A stretch of 7,312 nt of DNA from Streptomyces violaceus (GTDB lineage Bacteria > Actinomycetota > Actinomycetes > Streptomycetales > Streptomycetaceae): NCBI GenBank assembly GCA_000715635.1, contig KL569162.1, positions 1 to 7,312 of the forward strand, read 5' to 3'. Positions 1-5,646 of this stretch are shown piece by piece. The translations under genes and the position numbers were made by a program. How positions within the stretch are numbered: the stretch's first letter is position 1; every line of letters begins with the position of its first letter. The notes beneath the pieces were generated by a model. The model was not told the origin of the DNA. It did not search any database and saw only the letters and a program-made list of their open reading frames with translations.

Positions 1-70
1 GAACTTCCACGGCCGGAGCCGACACCGACTGTCGTGCGGCGACCGGCTGTCAAGTGGTGTCCCTCGACGC
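1..70. other. Short non-coding flank downstream of the decarboxylase gene
   Basis: This stretch lies past the stop codon of the minus-strand decarboxylase gene and runs to the window edge. I see no coding signal in it. A small hairpin can be drawn (CGACA at 20-24 with TGTCG at 30-34, 5-base loop). It would fall about 37 bases after the stop and could belong to a terminator, but it is too short to call on its own. Confidence 0.3.
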
Positions 71-1462
71 TCAGTCGACCCGCGCCGAAGCCACAGCCGC
101 CAGCACCCGTTCCACATCCGCCTCCGACGTACGCCAGTTGCTGAACGCCGCTCGCAACGCGGGCACCCCGCCGTACACCGTCGGTGTCAGGAACGCCTCG
201 CCGGAGGCGGCGACCGCTTGGGCCAGGGTGTTCACCCGCTCCTGTGTCGGCTGGTCGGCGAGGGTGAAGCAGACGACGTTGAGGCGGACCGGCGCCAGCA
301 GGCGCAGCCCGTTGAGGCCGACCAGGCCCTCGCCGAGCCGGTGGGCGAGGGCGACGTTGCGCTCGACGATCTCGCGGTGCCCCGCGCGGCCGTACGCGAC
401 GAGCGAGAACCACGCGGGCAGCGCGCGCAGGCGCCGGGAGTTCTCCGGGGTGAGATGCAGGAAGTCGGGTTCGCCGGTGGGCAGGCCGAGGTAGGGCGAG
501 GCGTTGTGGAAGACCCGCACCTGGAGGTCCCGGTGGCGAGTGAACTGGACGGCCGCGTCATAGGGCACGTTGAGCCACTTGTGCAGGTCGACGCAGACGG
601 AGTCCGCGGCGTCGAGCCCGTCGACGAGGTGTGCGTACGCGGGGGAGAGCGCGGCGAAGGCGCCGAATGCGGCGTCCACGTGCAGCCAGAAGTCGTACCG
701 CTCCTTCAGGGCCGCGATCGCCCGCAAGTCGTCGAAGTCGACGGTGTTCACCGTGCCGGCGTTCGCCACCACGATCGCCGGCCGACCGCCCAGCTCGGAC
801 AGCGCGGCGTCGAGCGCGGCCACGTCGACGGCCTCACGGTTGTCCGGCAGCACGGTCACGCGACGCCACCGGTCCCGCCCGATGCCCAGCACGGACAGCG
901 CCTTGGCGGTGCTGGAGTGAGGGCTGCCGGACAGTACGTCGACCGGCCCGAGGGCGGCCGTGCCCTCCAGTGAGACGTCCACGCCCAGCCGCTCGCCCAG
1001 CCACTCGCGGGCGATGGCAAGACCCACGGTGTTGGACACTGTCGCACCGGTCACGAACGCCCCGGAGTGCGCCTCGCCAAGACCGAACAGTTCCCGCAGC
1101 CAGGCCACCGTCTCCCGTTCCAGGGCTGTCGCCCAGGACCCGGCCGCCCCGGACACGTTCTGGTCGTAGGTGCTGGTCAGCCAGTCCCCGGCGACCGAGG
1201 CGGGCGTCGCGCCACCCGTGACGAAGCCGAGGTAGCGCGGGCCGGCCGAACCGGAGAAACCTGGCGCCCACCGCTGGGCGAAGCGAGCGAGGGCGCCCTC
1301 GGCCCCGGCGCCCTCGCCGGGGAGGGGGTCGCGGTCCGGGGTTTCGTCGAACTGGACGACGGGACGTTCCGCCAGCCCCGTCACCTCGAGGGCGGCGAGG
1401 TCGCGGGCGGACTGCAGGAGTTCGGGAAGCCGGGAGAGATCGTCGGCGAGTGTGCGGTGCAT
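71..1462 (-). CDS. PLP-dependent group II (aromatic-L-amino-acid/glutamate type) decarboxylase
   Basis: The product is a 463-residue cytoplasmic enzyme of the group II pyridoxal-phosphate decarboxylase family, often annotated as an aspartate aminotransferase-superfamily protein. These enzymes remove the alpha-carboxylate of an amino acid to give an amine. Visible family marks are TGATVSN near residues 138-144 (cofactor phosphate region), SPHSS at 180-184 with His182 in the ring-stacking position, NAGTVNT at 234-240, HVDAAFG at 261-267 with Asp263 expected to contact the pyridine nitrogen, and DLHKW at 293-297 with Lys295 as the Schiff-base lysine. Length is normal for the family. I chose the ATG at 1462 because family-like sequence starts there and an earlier in-frame ATG at 1549 would run inside the divergent regulator gene. 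No good Shine-Dalgarno precedes it (AGGCTCCCCGGC), so it may be leaderless or weakly translated. It is divergent from a MocR regulator, which probably controls it. The substrate cannot be read from the sequence. Confidence 0.9.
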   Translation of the reverse strand: MHRTLADDLSRLPELLQSARDLAALEVTGLAERPVVQFDETPDRDPLPGEGAGAEGALARFAQRWAPGFSGSAGPRYLGFVTGGATPASVAGDWLTSTYDQNVSGAAGSWATALERETVAWLRELFGLGEAHSGAFVTGATVSNTVGLAIAREWLGERLGVDVSLEGTAALGPVDVLSGSPHSSTAKALSVLGIGRDRWRRVTVLPDNREAVDVAALDAALSELGGRPAIVVANAGTVNTVDFDDLRAIAALKERYDFWLHVDAAFGAFAALSPAYAHLVDGLDAADSVCVDLHKWLNVPYDAAVQFTRHRDLQVRVFHNASPYLGLPTGEPDFLHLTPENSRRLRALPAWFSLVAYGRAGHREIVERNVALAHRLGEGLVGLNGLRLLAPVRLNVVCFTLADQPTQERVNTLAQAVAASGEAFLTPTVYGGVPALRAAFSNWRTSEADVERVLAAVASARVD

Positions 1463-1496
1463 GCCGGGGAGCCTAGGCGGACGCACCCGGCCGGCG

Positions 1497-1526
1497 ACTG
1501 GTCCAGTCGAGGGAAACTGGATCAAT
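1497..1526. promoter_or_regulatory. Candidate MocR operator in the divergent decarboxylase/regulator promoter
   Basis: The 62-bp gap contains a perfect odd palindrome ACTGGTCCAGT at 1497-1507. A related copy, ACTGGATCAAT, lies at 1516-1526 and matches at 8 of 11 positions, 19 bp start to start. The second copy covers the first two bases of the regulator's ATG (1525), so bound protein could block the regulator's own expression as well as the decarboxylase promoter. MocR-type proteins are dimers known to bind paired repeats beside the genes they control. A TAGGCT hexamer on the minus strand (1475-1470) could be a -10 element for the decarboxylase, but no matching -35 element was found. The repeats are seen directly; the regulatory role is inferred. 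Confidence 0.5.
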
Positions 1527-2895
1527 GGAAACAGGATTCGCCGGCGCACTCGGCGCCTGGCGCGCCCGCAAGGGACCGCTGGCTCACGCGTTGTCCGCGG
1601 CCGTCCGTGAGGCGGTCATCGACGGTCGTCTGCCCGCCGGGTCCCGGCTGCCGTCCGAGCGGGAGCTCGCCCGGACCCTGGGCCTCAGCCGCGGCACTGT
1701 CGTATCCGCCCTGACCCGGCTGCGGGACGACGGTTGGCTGCACACCCGGCACGGCAGCGGCAGCGTCGTACGACTGCCCGTCCGCCTCACCGAACGCACC
1801 ACCCCCTGGTCCCTGGACCGCGGCGGGGCGGGGGAGGCGGACCTCGACCTCACCCTCGCCGTCACGGCCGCACCGCACGATGCCTACCTCGCGGCCCTGG
1901 ACCGTGCCGCCGGACGCAGCCCGTCCCTCCTCCTGGACTCCGGAGTCGCCACGGCGGGCTTGCCGCGCCTGTGCGCCCTCCTCGCCGACCGCTACACCCG
2001 GACCGGGCTGCCGACCCGCCCGGAGCAGATCCTCGTCACCTCCGGCGCCCAGGCCGCGCTCACCCTGCTCGTGGAGCACCTCCACACCGACCGTGGCCGA
2101 CCGGTCGCCGTGGAGAGCCCTACCTACCCGGGCGCGCTCGCCGTCCTGCGCGGCCGCCGTGCCCGCCTGCTGCCCGTGCCGGTATCGGCGGCCGACGGCT
2201 GGGACACCGAGCACCTCACGGCCGCGGTACGCCGCCGCAACCCCCAACTCCTCTACCTGATCCCGGACTTTCACAACCCCACCGGTGCCCACATGAGCGC
2301 CGCGGCCCGCGCGGAGATCGCTCGCCTCCCGGTGCCGGTGATCGTCGACGAGACCATGCGTGACCTCGACCTGAGACAGCCGGCCGGGACCGAGCCCCGT
2401 CTCGCCGGACCGCACGTGATCCAGATCGGCTCGGCCAGCAAGATCCTCTGGAGCGGTCTGCGGGTCGGCTGGATCCGTACGACCGCCGCCCTCGTACGAC
2501 AGCTACGGCGCAACCCTCTCCAGCCTCCGTTGTCGCCGCCGCCCCTGGAACAGCTCATCGCCGCCGAACTGCTGGGTGACGGCTTGGAGGAGATCCTCAT
2601 CGACCGCCGCACCCGGCTACGCGCCCAGCGCGACCACCTGGCCGGGCTCCTCGACGGGACCGGTTGGACGTACACGATTCCCGGCGGCGGTCTGTCCCTG
2701 TGGCTCCGCCTGGGCGCGACCCCGACGGCGGCGGAGCTGGCGGTCCGAGCGGCCCGGCGCGGCCTCGCCCTGACGCCGGGCCCGTTCTTCGCCGCAGACC
2801 GTGCCACGCTCGCCCACCACCTGCGCCTGCCGTTCACAGCAACCCCGGACGTCCTCACGCGCGCGGTGCGTCTACTGCGCGACTGCTGCGACTGA
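1525..2895 (+). CDS. MocR-family transcriptional regulator (GntR winged helix + aminotransferase-like domain)
   Basis: This 456-residue protein has the MocR/GabR/PdxR layout. A GntR-type winged helix-turn-helix spans about residues 18-84, with the recognition segment LPSERELARTLGLSRGTVV at 42-60 and the wing at HGSGSVV. After a linker, a fold-type I aminotransferase-like domain spans about 105-456. Its PLP-site residues look intact: SPTYPG at 198-203, DFHNPTG at 248-254, VDE at 274-276 with Asp275, GSASKILWSGLR at 302-313 with Lys306 as the Schiff-base lysine, and HLRLPF at 432-437 with Arg434 in the carboxylate-binding position. Such proteins usually sense PLP or an amino-acid/PLP adduct and regulate the divergent gene, here a PLP-dependent decarboxylase, rather than catalyse a reaction. 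The ATG at 1525 has a modest GAGGG (1509-1513) 11 bases upstream. A strong hairpin follows the stop. Symbols such as pdxR or gabR are not justified. Confidence 0.92.
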   Translation: METGFAGALGAWRARKGPLAHALSAAVREAVIDGRLPAGSRLPSERELARTLGLSRGTVVSALTRLRDDGWLHTRHGSGSVVRLPVRLTERTTPWSLDRGGAGEADLDLTLAVTAAPHDAYLAALDRAAGRSPSLLLDSGVATAGLPRLCALLADRYTRTGLPTRPEQILVTSGAQAALTLLVEHLHTDRGRPVAVESPTYPGALAVLRGRRARLLPVPVSAADGWDTEHLTAAVRRRNPQLLYLIPDFHNPTGAHMSAAARAEIARLPVPVIVDETMRDLDLRQPAGTEPRLAGPHVIQIGSASKILWSGLRVGWIRTTAALVRQLRRNPLQPPLSPPPLEQLIAAELLGDGLEEILIDRRTRLRAQRDHLAGLLDGTGWTYTIPGGGLSLWLRLGATPTAAELAVRAARRGLALTPGPFFAADRATLAHHLRLPFTATPDVLTRAVRLLRDCCD

Positions 2896-2908
2896 GTTCC
2901 CGCAGACG

Positions 2909-2944
2909 TGAAGAGGGCCCCGGCGTTGCTCGGGGCCCTCTTCA
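2909..2944 (+). terminator. Strong intrinsic hairpin terminator between convergent genes
   Basis: GAAGAGGGCCCCG (2910-2922) pairs perfectly with CGGGGCCCTCTTC (2931-2943) around an 8-base loop, and T2909/A2944 adds one more pair. It starts 14 bases after the regulator's stop codon. No long U tract follows, as is common for actinobacterial terminators. The minus-strand peptide gene ends at 2968, so the nearly symmetrical stem could stop transcription from both sides. Confidence 0.85.
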
Positions 2945-2967
2945 ACGTTCAAAGGTCAATCTTAGCG

Positions 2968-3162
2968 TCACGACCGTCCGTTGACCGGCCGTACGCCGGG
3001 GCTTGTGCGGTTGGGGGCGTGGTCGGGCTTGACCAGGTAGTGGCGGTTGTCGGGCACTTCGCCTGCTTGGGTCGGGCCGGTGAGCCCCCAGAAGGCACTG
3101 GCCAGGGTGGCGCCGAAGATTGCCGCTGCGCGAGCCATTCCTCGCATTTTGTTCTTCGCCAT
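2968..3162 (-). CDS. Small candidate secreted peptide with N-terminal signal sequence
   Basis: This is a 64-residue open frame of unrecognised family. The N-terminus is basic (MAKNKMRGMAR) and is followed by a hydrophobic stretch of about 16 residues (AAAIFGATLASAFWGL, 12-27). A plausible signal peptidase I site follows Thr-Gln-Ala at 31-33. The predicted mature part is about 31 residues, polar, rich in Pro, Arg and Asn, and has no cysteine. The region around the start is unusually A/T-rich for this window, which fits an unstructured translation start. A second in-frame ATG at 3183 would add seven residues (MKEKKSI), but nothing like a Shine-Dalgarno precedes it. The ATG at 3162 has only a purine-rich AAAGAGAAAAAG upstream. 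The gene runs the same way as the lipoprotein gene but 337 bp away, so it probably has its own promoter. It could also be a membrane-anchored peptide, and function is unknown. Confidence 0.55.
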   Translation of the reverse strand: MAKNKMRGMARAAAIFGATLASAFWGLTGPTQAGEVPDNRHYLVKPDHAPNRTSPGVRPVNGRS

Positions 3163-3499
3163 GATGGACTTTTTCTCTTTCATGTGGTGAACGTGGACGG
3201 AATGCCTCACGGGCGGCGGGCACCCTGAGGGAGCGTCACCCCTGGCCCCCTCCCTCAGAAGGCAGCAGCTTTGTGTCCCTGATGGCCCTTTGCGCAGGGG
3301 CTGGGGCACAGGGGCTGACGAGGGAGAACCCGCCTACCAGGGTGGGTGGTTGCCGATCAGGACCTTCCGCTCGGAGCGCGGCGCTCAGGACTTCGGCTCC
3401 CGACCCGGCGAGCTGGGGTGGGACACGTCGCGCCCGGAGAGCAGGGGTCATCGATCGGGCCCGTGCGGGTAAGAACCTGTGGTCGATGCCCTGGGGGCT
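3163..3499. other. 337-bp intergenic region without a convincing gene
   Basis: This region separates the lipoprotein gene from the small peptide gene on the minus strand and should hold the end of one transcript and the promoter of the other. Open frames here are Arg/Pro-rich and look like GC-driven noise. A clear 9-bp inverted repeat lies at 3225-3258 and is listed separately. A short palindrome GAGCGC-G-GCGCTC sits at 3374-3386. TCAGGAC occurs twice, at 3357 and 3385, 28 bp apart. I found no recognisable -10/-35 pair and no strong terminator directly after the lipoprotein stop. Confidence 0.5.
3225..3258 (-). promoter_or_regulatory. Inverted repeat in the upstream/leader region of the small peptide gene
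   Basis: CTGAGGGAG (3225-3233) and CTCCCTCAG (3250-3258) form a perfect 9-bp inverted repeat with a 16-base spacer. It lies 63-96 bases upstream of the peptide gene's ATG on the minus strand. It could be an RNA stem-loop in the leader, a terminator of read-through from the lipoprotein gene, or a protein-binding site. The sequence does not decide between these. Confidence 0.4.
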
Positions 3500-4663
3500 T
3501 CAGGAGGTGCCGCCGAGGAGCCCGTCGGGGTCGGCTCCACCGGCGTAGGGGGTTACAGGCGGGCTCTCTCCTTCCGGAACCGCGGGTCCTGACGTGCCGT
3601 CGTCCGTCGCGGGCGGGGGGGTGCCCGGGGAGATGGACCCATCGACCGAGGGTTTTGATGAGGGGTCGGGCGTGGACGTGGGCGGGGCGGCAGCCACCGT
3701 GAGCGTCACTGTGCCTTGCGCCGGGACCCGTTCGCCCGCGGCTGGACTCTGGCTGAGGACGGTGCCGGGGCCGGCCGTGTCGGAGGGCTCCTGCGTGATC
3801 TCGGCGGCAAGGCCCCGGCCTTCCAGGACCTGACGGGCCTCCTCGAGGGAGGCGCCGGTCACCTCGGGAACGTCGACGTGTCCGTCGACCTCTTCGATGC
3901 CGGGGGCGACGGGCAGGGGAGTGTCCTCCGTACCGTCCGAGCCCACGGGGCGTTCCAGCCCGGCATCTTGGTCCTGGACATCGACCAGCTCGTACCTCTC
4001 GACCTCGTTCCCGTCGTCCGTCGGCTCGACCTTGACGACCTTTTCCCGGTCGTAGGACCTCCATTTCTTGTTCCCGCCCGTGAACTCCACTTCGGCGCTG
4101 TCGACATCGTGCTCGAACGCGGCCAGCGGATTGCCGCAGCTGCACTGCACCACGGGCTTCCCATTGGGGGTGACCAGGACCGCGATGCCCGCCTCGAGCA
4201 GCGCGTCGAAGGGGTCCGCCTTGCCCTTCTTGTAGTCATGGTTTTTCACCAGAGTGTCGTTGCGCAGCAGAACAGGCGTCAGTTTCTTGAGGAAAACGCC
4301 GATCTCGTCGATGCCGATGTCCTGCACCTTGGCCCACTCCGCCGCCTTCTTCCGGTTGGCGCGTTCCTTCAGGAACGCGGCGAGCGTGGCCTTGTCGCAG
4401 CTCTGCCTGTCCCGCGTGCCCCCGTACAGCCCGGGCCTGTTGCCCTTGTGCACACCTCCGCCGAGCCTCGATGGCCCGTCGATCGGAAGGTCCGTGGCCA
4501 GCCCGAGGGCTTCTCCGAAGAAGGGCGCGACGGCCGGAGCACCCCGGGCGACCGCCTTGACGGCGATCTTCGCGGGCAGGCAGGCCGTGGTGGTCAGTCC
4601 GACGACGCTCAGGAGCACCGCCGTCAGGAGGGCGGCTCGTCCGAACCCCCGTATGTTCCTCAT
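3500..4663 (-). CDS. Predicted lipoprotein with DUF6777-like domain and one PASTA domain
   Basis: This 387-residue exported protein begins with a signal peptide (MRNIRGFGRAALLTAVLLSV, continuing to TTTAC). Cys28 is the likely lipid-attachment residue, although the lipobox has Thr rather than Leu at -3. Residues about 40-235 hold an extracytoplasmic domain with three cysteines, Cys89 (QSCDKATLAAFL) and Cys174/Cys176 (VVQCSCGNPL). By memory this resembles DUF6777, found in Streptomyces lipoproteins; no search was run. A PASTA domain spans about 263-324 (VDVPEVTGASLEEARQVLEGR ... LSQSPAAGERV), a fold best known for binding peptidoglycan fragments or beta-lactams in penicillin-binding proteins and Ser/Thr kinases. 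A Pro/Ser/Thr/Gly-rich tail (326-387) follows. The ATG at 4663 is chosen because GGAGG lies 7 bases upstream and a signal peptide starts there; an ATG at 4786 would add a 41-residue non-signal leader. It is third in a minus-strand cluster behind two membrane proteins. Local GC looks lower across about 4060-4330. Confidence 0.85.
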   Translation of the reverse strand: MRNIRGFGRAALLTAVLLSVVGLTTTACLPAKIAVKAVARGAPAVAPFFGEALGLATDLPIDGPSRLGGGVHKGNRPGLYGGTRDRQSCDKATLAAFLKERANRKKAAEWAKVQDIGIDEIGVFLKKLTPVLLRNDTLVKNHDYKKGKADPFDALLEAGIAVLVTPNGKPVVQCSCGNPLAAFEHDVDSAEVEFTGGNKKWRSYDREKVVKVEPTDDGNEVERYELVDVQDQDAGLERPVGSDGTEDTPLPVAPGIEEVDGHVDVPEVTGASLEEARQVLEGRGLAAEITQEPSDTAGPGTVLSQSPAAGERVPAQGTVTLTVAAAPPTSTPDPSSKPSVDGSISPGTPPPATDDGTSGPAVPEGESPPVTPYAGGADPDGLLGGTS

Positions 4664-4670
4664 TGTTCGT

Positions 4671-4675
4671 CCTCC
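4671..4675 (-). promoter_or_regulatory. Shine-Dalgarno site that fixes the lipoprotein start
   Basis: On the minus strand GGAGG is followed by 7 bases and then the ATG at 4663. This near-ideal site settles the choice of start codon against the upstream in-frame ATG at 4786. Confidence 0.85.
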
Positions 4676-4751
4676 GCTTGGAATGTCATGTCGGTTGCCT
4701 GGCTCGACGCGCGCCGGGCCCGGGAGCCTTGGCGCACGGCGAGCGGGTGGG

Positions 4752-4780
4752 CGTACGGCACTGTCCTGTGGTGCCGCACG
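4752..4780 (-). terminator. Intercistronic stem-loop just after the small membrane protein gene
   Basis: In the minus-strand RNA, a 10-bp stem (4780-4771 with 4761-4752) closes a 9-base loop. It starts 2 bases after the TGA at 4785-4783. One pair is G.U on this strand but A.C on the other, so the structure is stronger in the transcript of the membrane/lipoprotein cluster. No U tract follows. It could be a partial terminator, an RNA processing or stability element, or an attenuator reducing expression of the lipoprotein gene downstream. Confidence 0.5.
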
Positions 4781-4782
4781 AC

Positions 4783-5000
4783 TCAAGGAGGGGGCACGCC
4801 GCCGGGCGGAGCCGGTGGTGCGACGATGAGCGTGGGCAGGTCAGGGAACTGAGGCCGCAGCGTTTCCAGAAGGCCGTCGATGGTGCCCGGATGGGTCACC
4901 TCGTAGACGATTCCGGCGAGCAGCAGCACGAAGCCGATGCCGGCCGCCCCGGGGCCGCGTAGTAGCCGTCCCAGGTGAAGTAGCGGTTTCCCCGGCTCAT
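4783..5000 (-). pseudogene. Small single-helix membrane protein gene with an apparent 1-base frameshift
   Basis: A start with a good Shine-Dalgarno (AAGGAG at 5012-5007, 6 bases before the ATG at 5000) opens a frame beginning MSRGNRYFTWDGYYAAPG. Read as given, it then turns into a Cys/Ser run and stops at 4896 after 34 residues. In the neighbouring frame, from about 4946, a convincing continuation appears: a hydrophobic helix GIGFVLLLAGIVYEV, then a region around TLRPQFPDLPTLIV and a Pro-rich end, stopping at 4783. Adding one G to the GGGG run near 4949-4952 joins the two into one 72-residue protein with a helix at about residues 17-35. The deletion may be a sequencing or assembly error or a real mutation. 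Family not recognised. It sits between a four-helix membrane protein gene (70-bp gap) and a lipoprotein gene (119-bp gap), all on the same strand. Confidence 0.65.
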
Positions 5001-5021
5001 GCCGTACTCCTTCTGTGTTCT

Positions 5022-5043
5022 GACCGGGTGACGCACCGCGGTC
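5022..5043 (-). other. Intercistronic stem-loop upstream of the small membrane protein gene
   Basis: GACCG pairs with CGGTC, and inside it GGTG pairs with CACC around an ACG loop, with one bulged G. The result is a 9-bp hairpin lying 9 bases upstream of the Shine-Dalgarno of the gene starting at 5000 and 27 bases after the stop of the four-helix protein gene. It may be an RNA stability or attenuation element. Only the sequence symmetry supports it. Confidence 0.35.
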
Positions 5044-5070
5044 GCTGTTGGCAGGCGCCGTTCTGCGGGG

Positions 5071-5469
5071 TCACGTCGTGGTGGGTTCCGGAGCGGGACG
5101 GGACAGGACCAGGGCGATCACGACGATGGTGACGACCACGAGGAGCGCGACGACGGCCACGGCCCAGGCCGGGACGCCCGTGACGAAGAACGCCGGGAGC
5201 GAGGTGATCGCCGACAGGATCCGCGAGCCGGCGACGACTCGGGAACCGGTGCGGTTGGCCGTGAGCCAGGTGTGGACGACGGCGAAGAGGGTGATCACTC
5301 CGAGGACGGTCCCGGCGACGAGGACGCTCACCGGAGGCCCCGGCGCGTCCGAGTCCGGCCACGGTGTGAAGACACTGGTCATGTCGATCAGCCCGAGCAC
5401 CCCGGCGAGTGCGAGGCCCACCTTGTTCTTGCGGCTGAGTGAGGAGCTCGCCGCTTCCGTCCGGCTCAT
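5071..5469 (-). CDS. Four-helix integral membrane protein of unknown function
   Basis: This 132-residue protein has no family I recognise. Four hydrophobic segments are visible at about residues 17-35, 47-70, 84-99 and 101-123. A short polar N-terminus (MSRTEAASSSLSRKNK) precedes them and a C-terminal tail SRPAPEPTTT follows. The external or loop segment TPWPDSDAPGPP lies between helices 1 and 2. The ATG at 5469 is preceded by a GGGGGAA purine run 7-12 bases upstream, and an upstream in-frame start at 6072 would cross the divergent response regulator gene. It is the first gene of a minus-strand cluster and is divergent from a two-component system across a 177-bp region rich in inverted repeats. 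It is a candidate target of that system. The sequence does not show whether it is a sensor accessory, transporter part or structural protein. Confidence 0.75.
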   Translation of the reverse strand: MSRTEAASSSLSRKNKVGLALAGVLGLIDMTSVFTPWPDSDAPGPPVSVLVAGTVLGVITLFAVVHTWLTANRTGSRVVAGSRILSAITSLPAFFVTGVPAWAVAVVALLVVVTIVVIALVLSRPAPEPTTT

Positions 5470-5573
5470 GTCGGTTCCCCCGTATGGGTGTTGAGGGCCG
5501 CCGGTGTGGCGACCCGGTGCACCGAGCATGCCGGGCGGGCCCAGCTGCGCACACCGCCCGTTGTTCCTTGTCA

Positions 5574-5628
5574 CCCGGGAGGATTTCCCGGGCGGGGAGG
5601 GCAGAGGAGACTCCCGGCCGGGAAATCC
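5574..5628. promoter_or_regulatory. Inverted-repeat cluster between the two-component system and the membrane protein gene
   Basis: Four copies of TCCCGG, two in each orientation, lie in 49 bp: CCGGGA at 5575-5580, TCCCGG at 5586-5591, TCCCGG at 5612-5617 and CCGGGA at 5618-5623. The first two form CCCGGGA-N5-TCCCGGG. The last two form the perfect 12-bp palindrome TCCCGGCCGGGA. In addition GGATTTCCCGG (5581-5591) and CCGGGAAATCC (5618-5628) make an 11-bp perfect inverted repeat with a 26-bp spacer. The cluster ends 18 bases before the response regulator ATG. It is a good candidate operator for autoregulation and control of the divergent membrane protein gene. It could instead fold in the RNA and shield the regulator's translation start, which has no clear Shine-Dalgarno. 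Confidence 0.5.
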
Positions 5629-5646
5629 GTCGGCCATCATCGGGAC

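Noticed and set aside
1522..2415. Minus-strand open frame of 297 codons opposite the MocR gene
   Set aside because: Gly/Arg/Glu-rich low-complexity product with no motif; the plus frame encodes a full MocR protein with all PLP-site residues.
3374..3386. Palindrome GAGCGC-G-GCGCTC as a terminator after the lipoprotein gene
   Set aside because: Too short, with an unusably small loop, and over 110 bases after the stop; expected by chance at this GC content.
3236..3451. 71-codon minus-strand frame in the 337-bp gap
   Set aside because: Arg/Pro-rich, without Shine-Dalgarno, signal sequence or recognisable motif; looks like chance.
3716..4852. Long plus-strand open frame of 378 codons opposite the lipoprotein gene
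   Set aside because: It is antisense to a gene with signal peptide, lipobox cysteine, PASTA domain and ideal Shine-Dalgarno. Its protein shows no domain and its length follows from high GC.
5532..5560. CGGGCGG/CCGCCCG inverted repeat in the divergent region
   Set aside because: Seven bases of pure G/C with a 15-base spacer are common by chance in this genome and it lacks the repeated-motif structure of the nearby TCCCGG cluster.
5563..5567. GGAAC on the minus strand as a possible SigE-type -35 element for the four-helix protein gene
   Set aside because: No suitable -10 element appears at 15-17 bases downstream, so the 5-base match alone is not evidence of a promoter.
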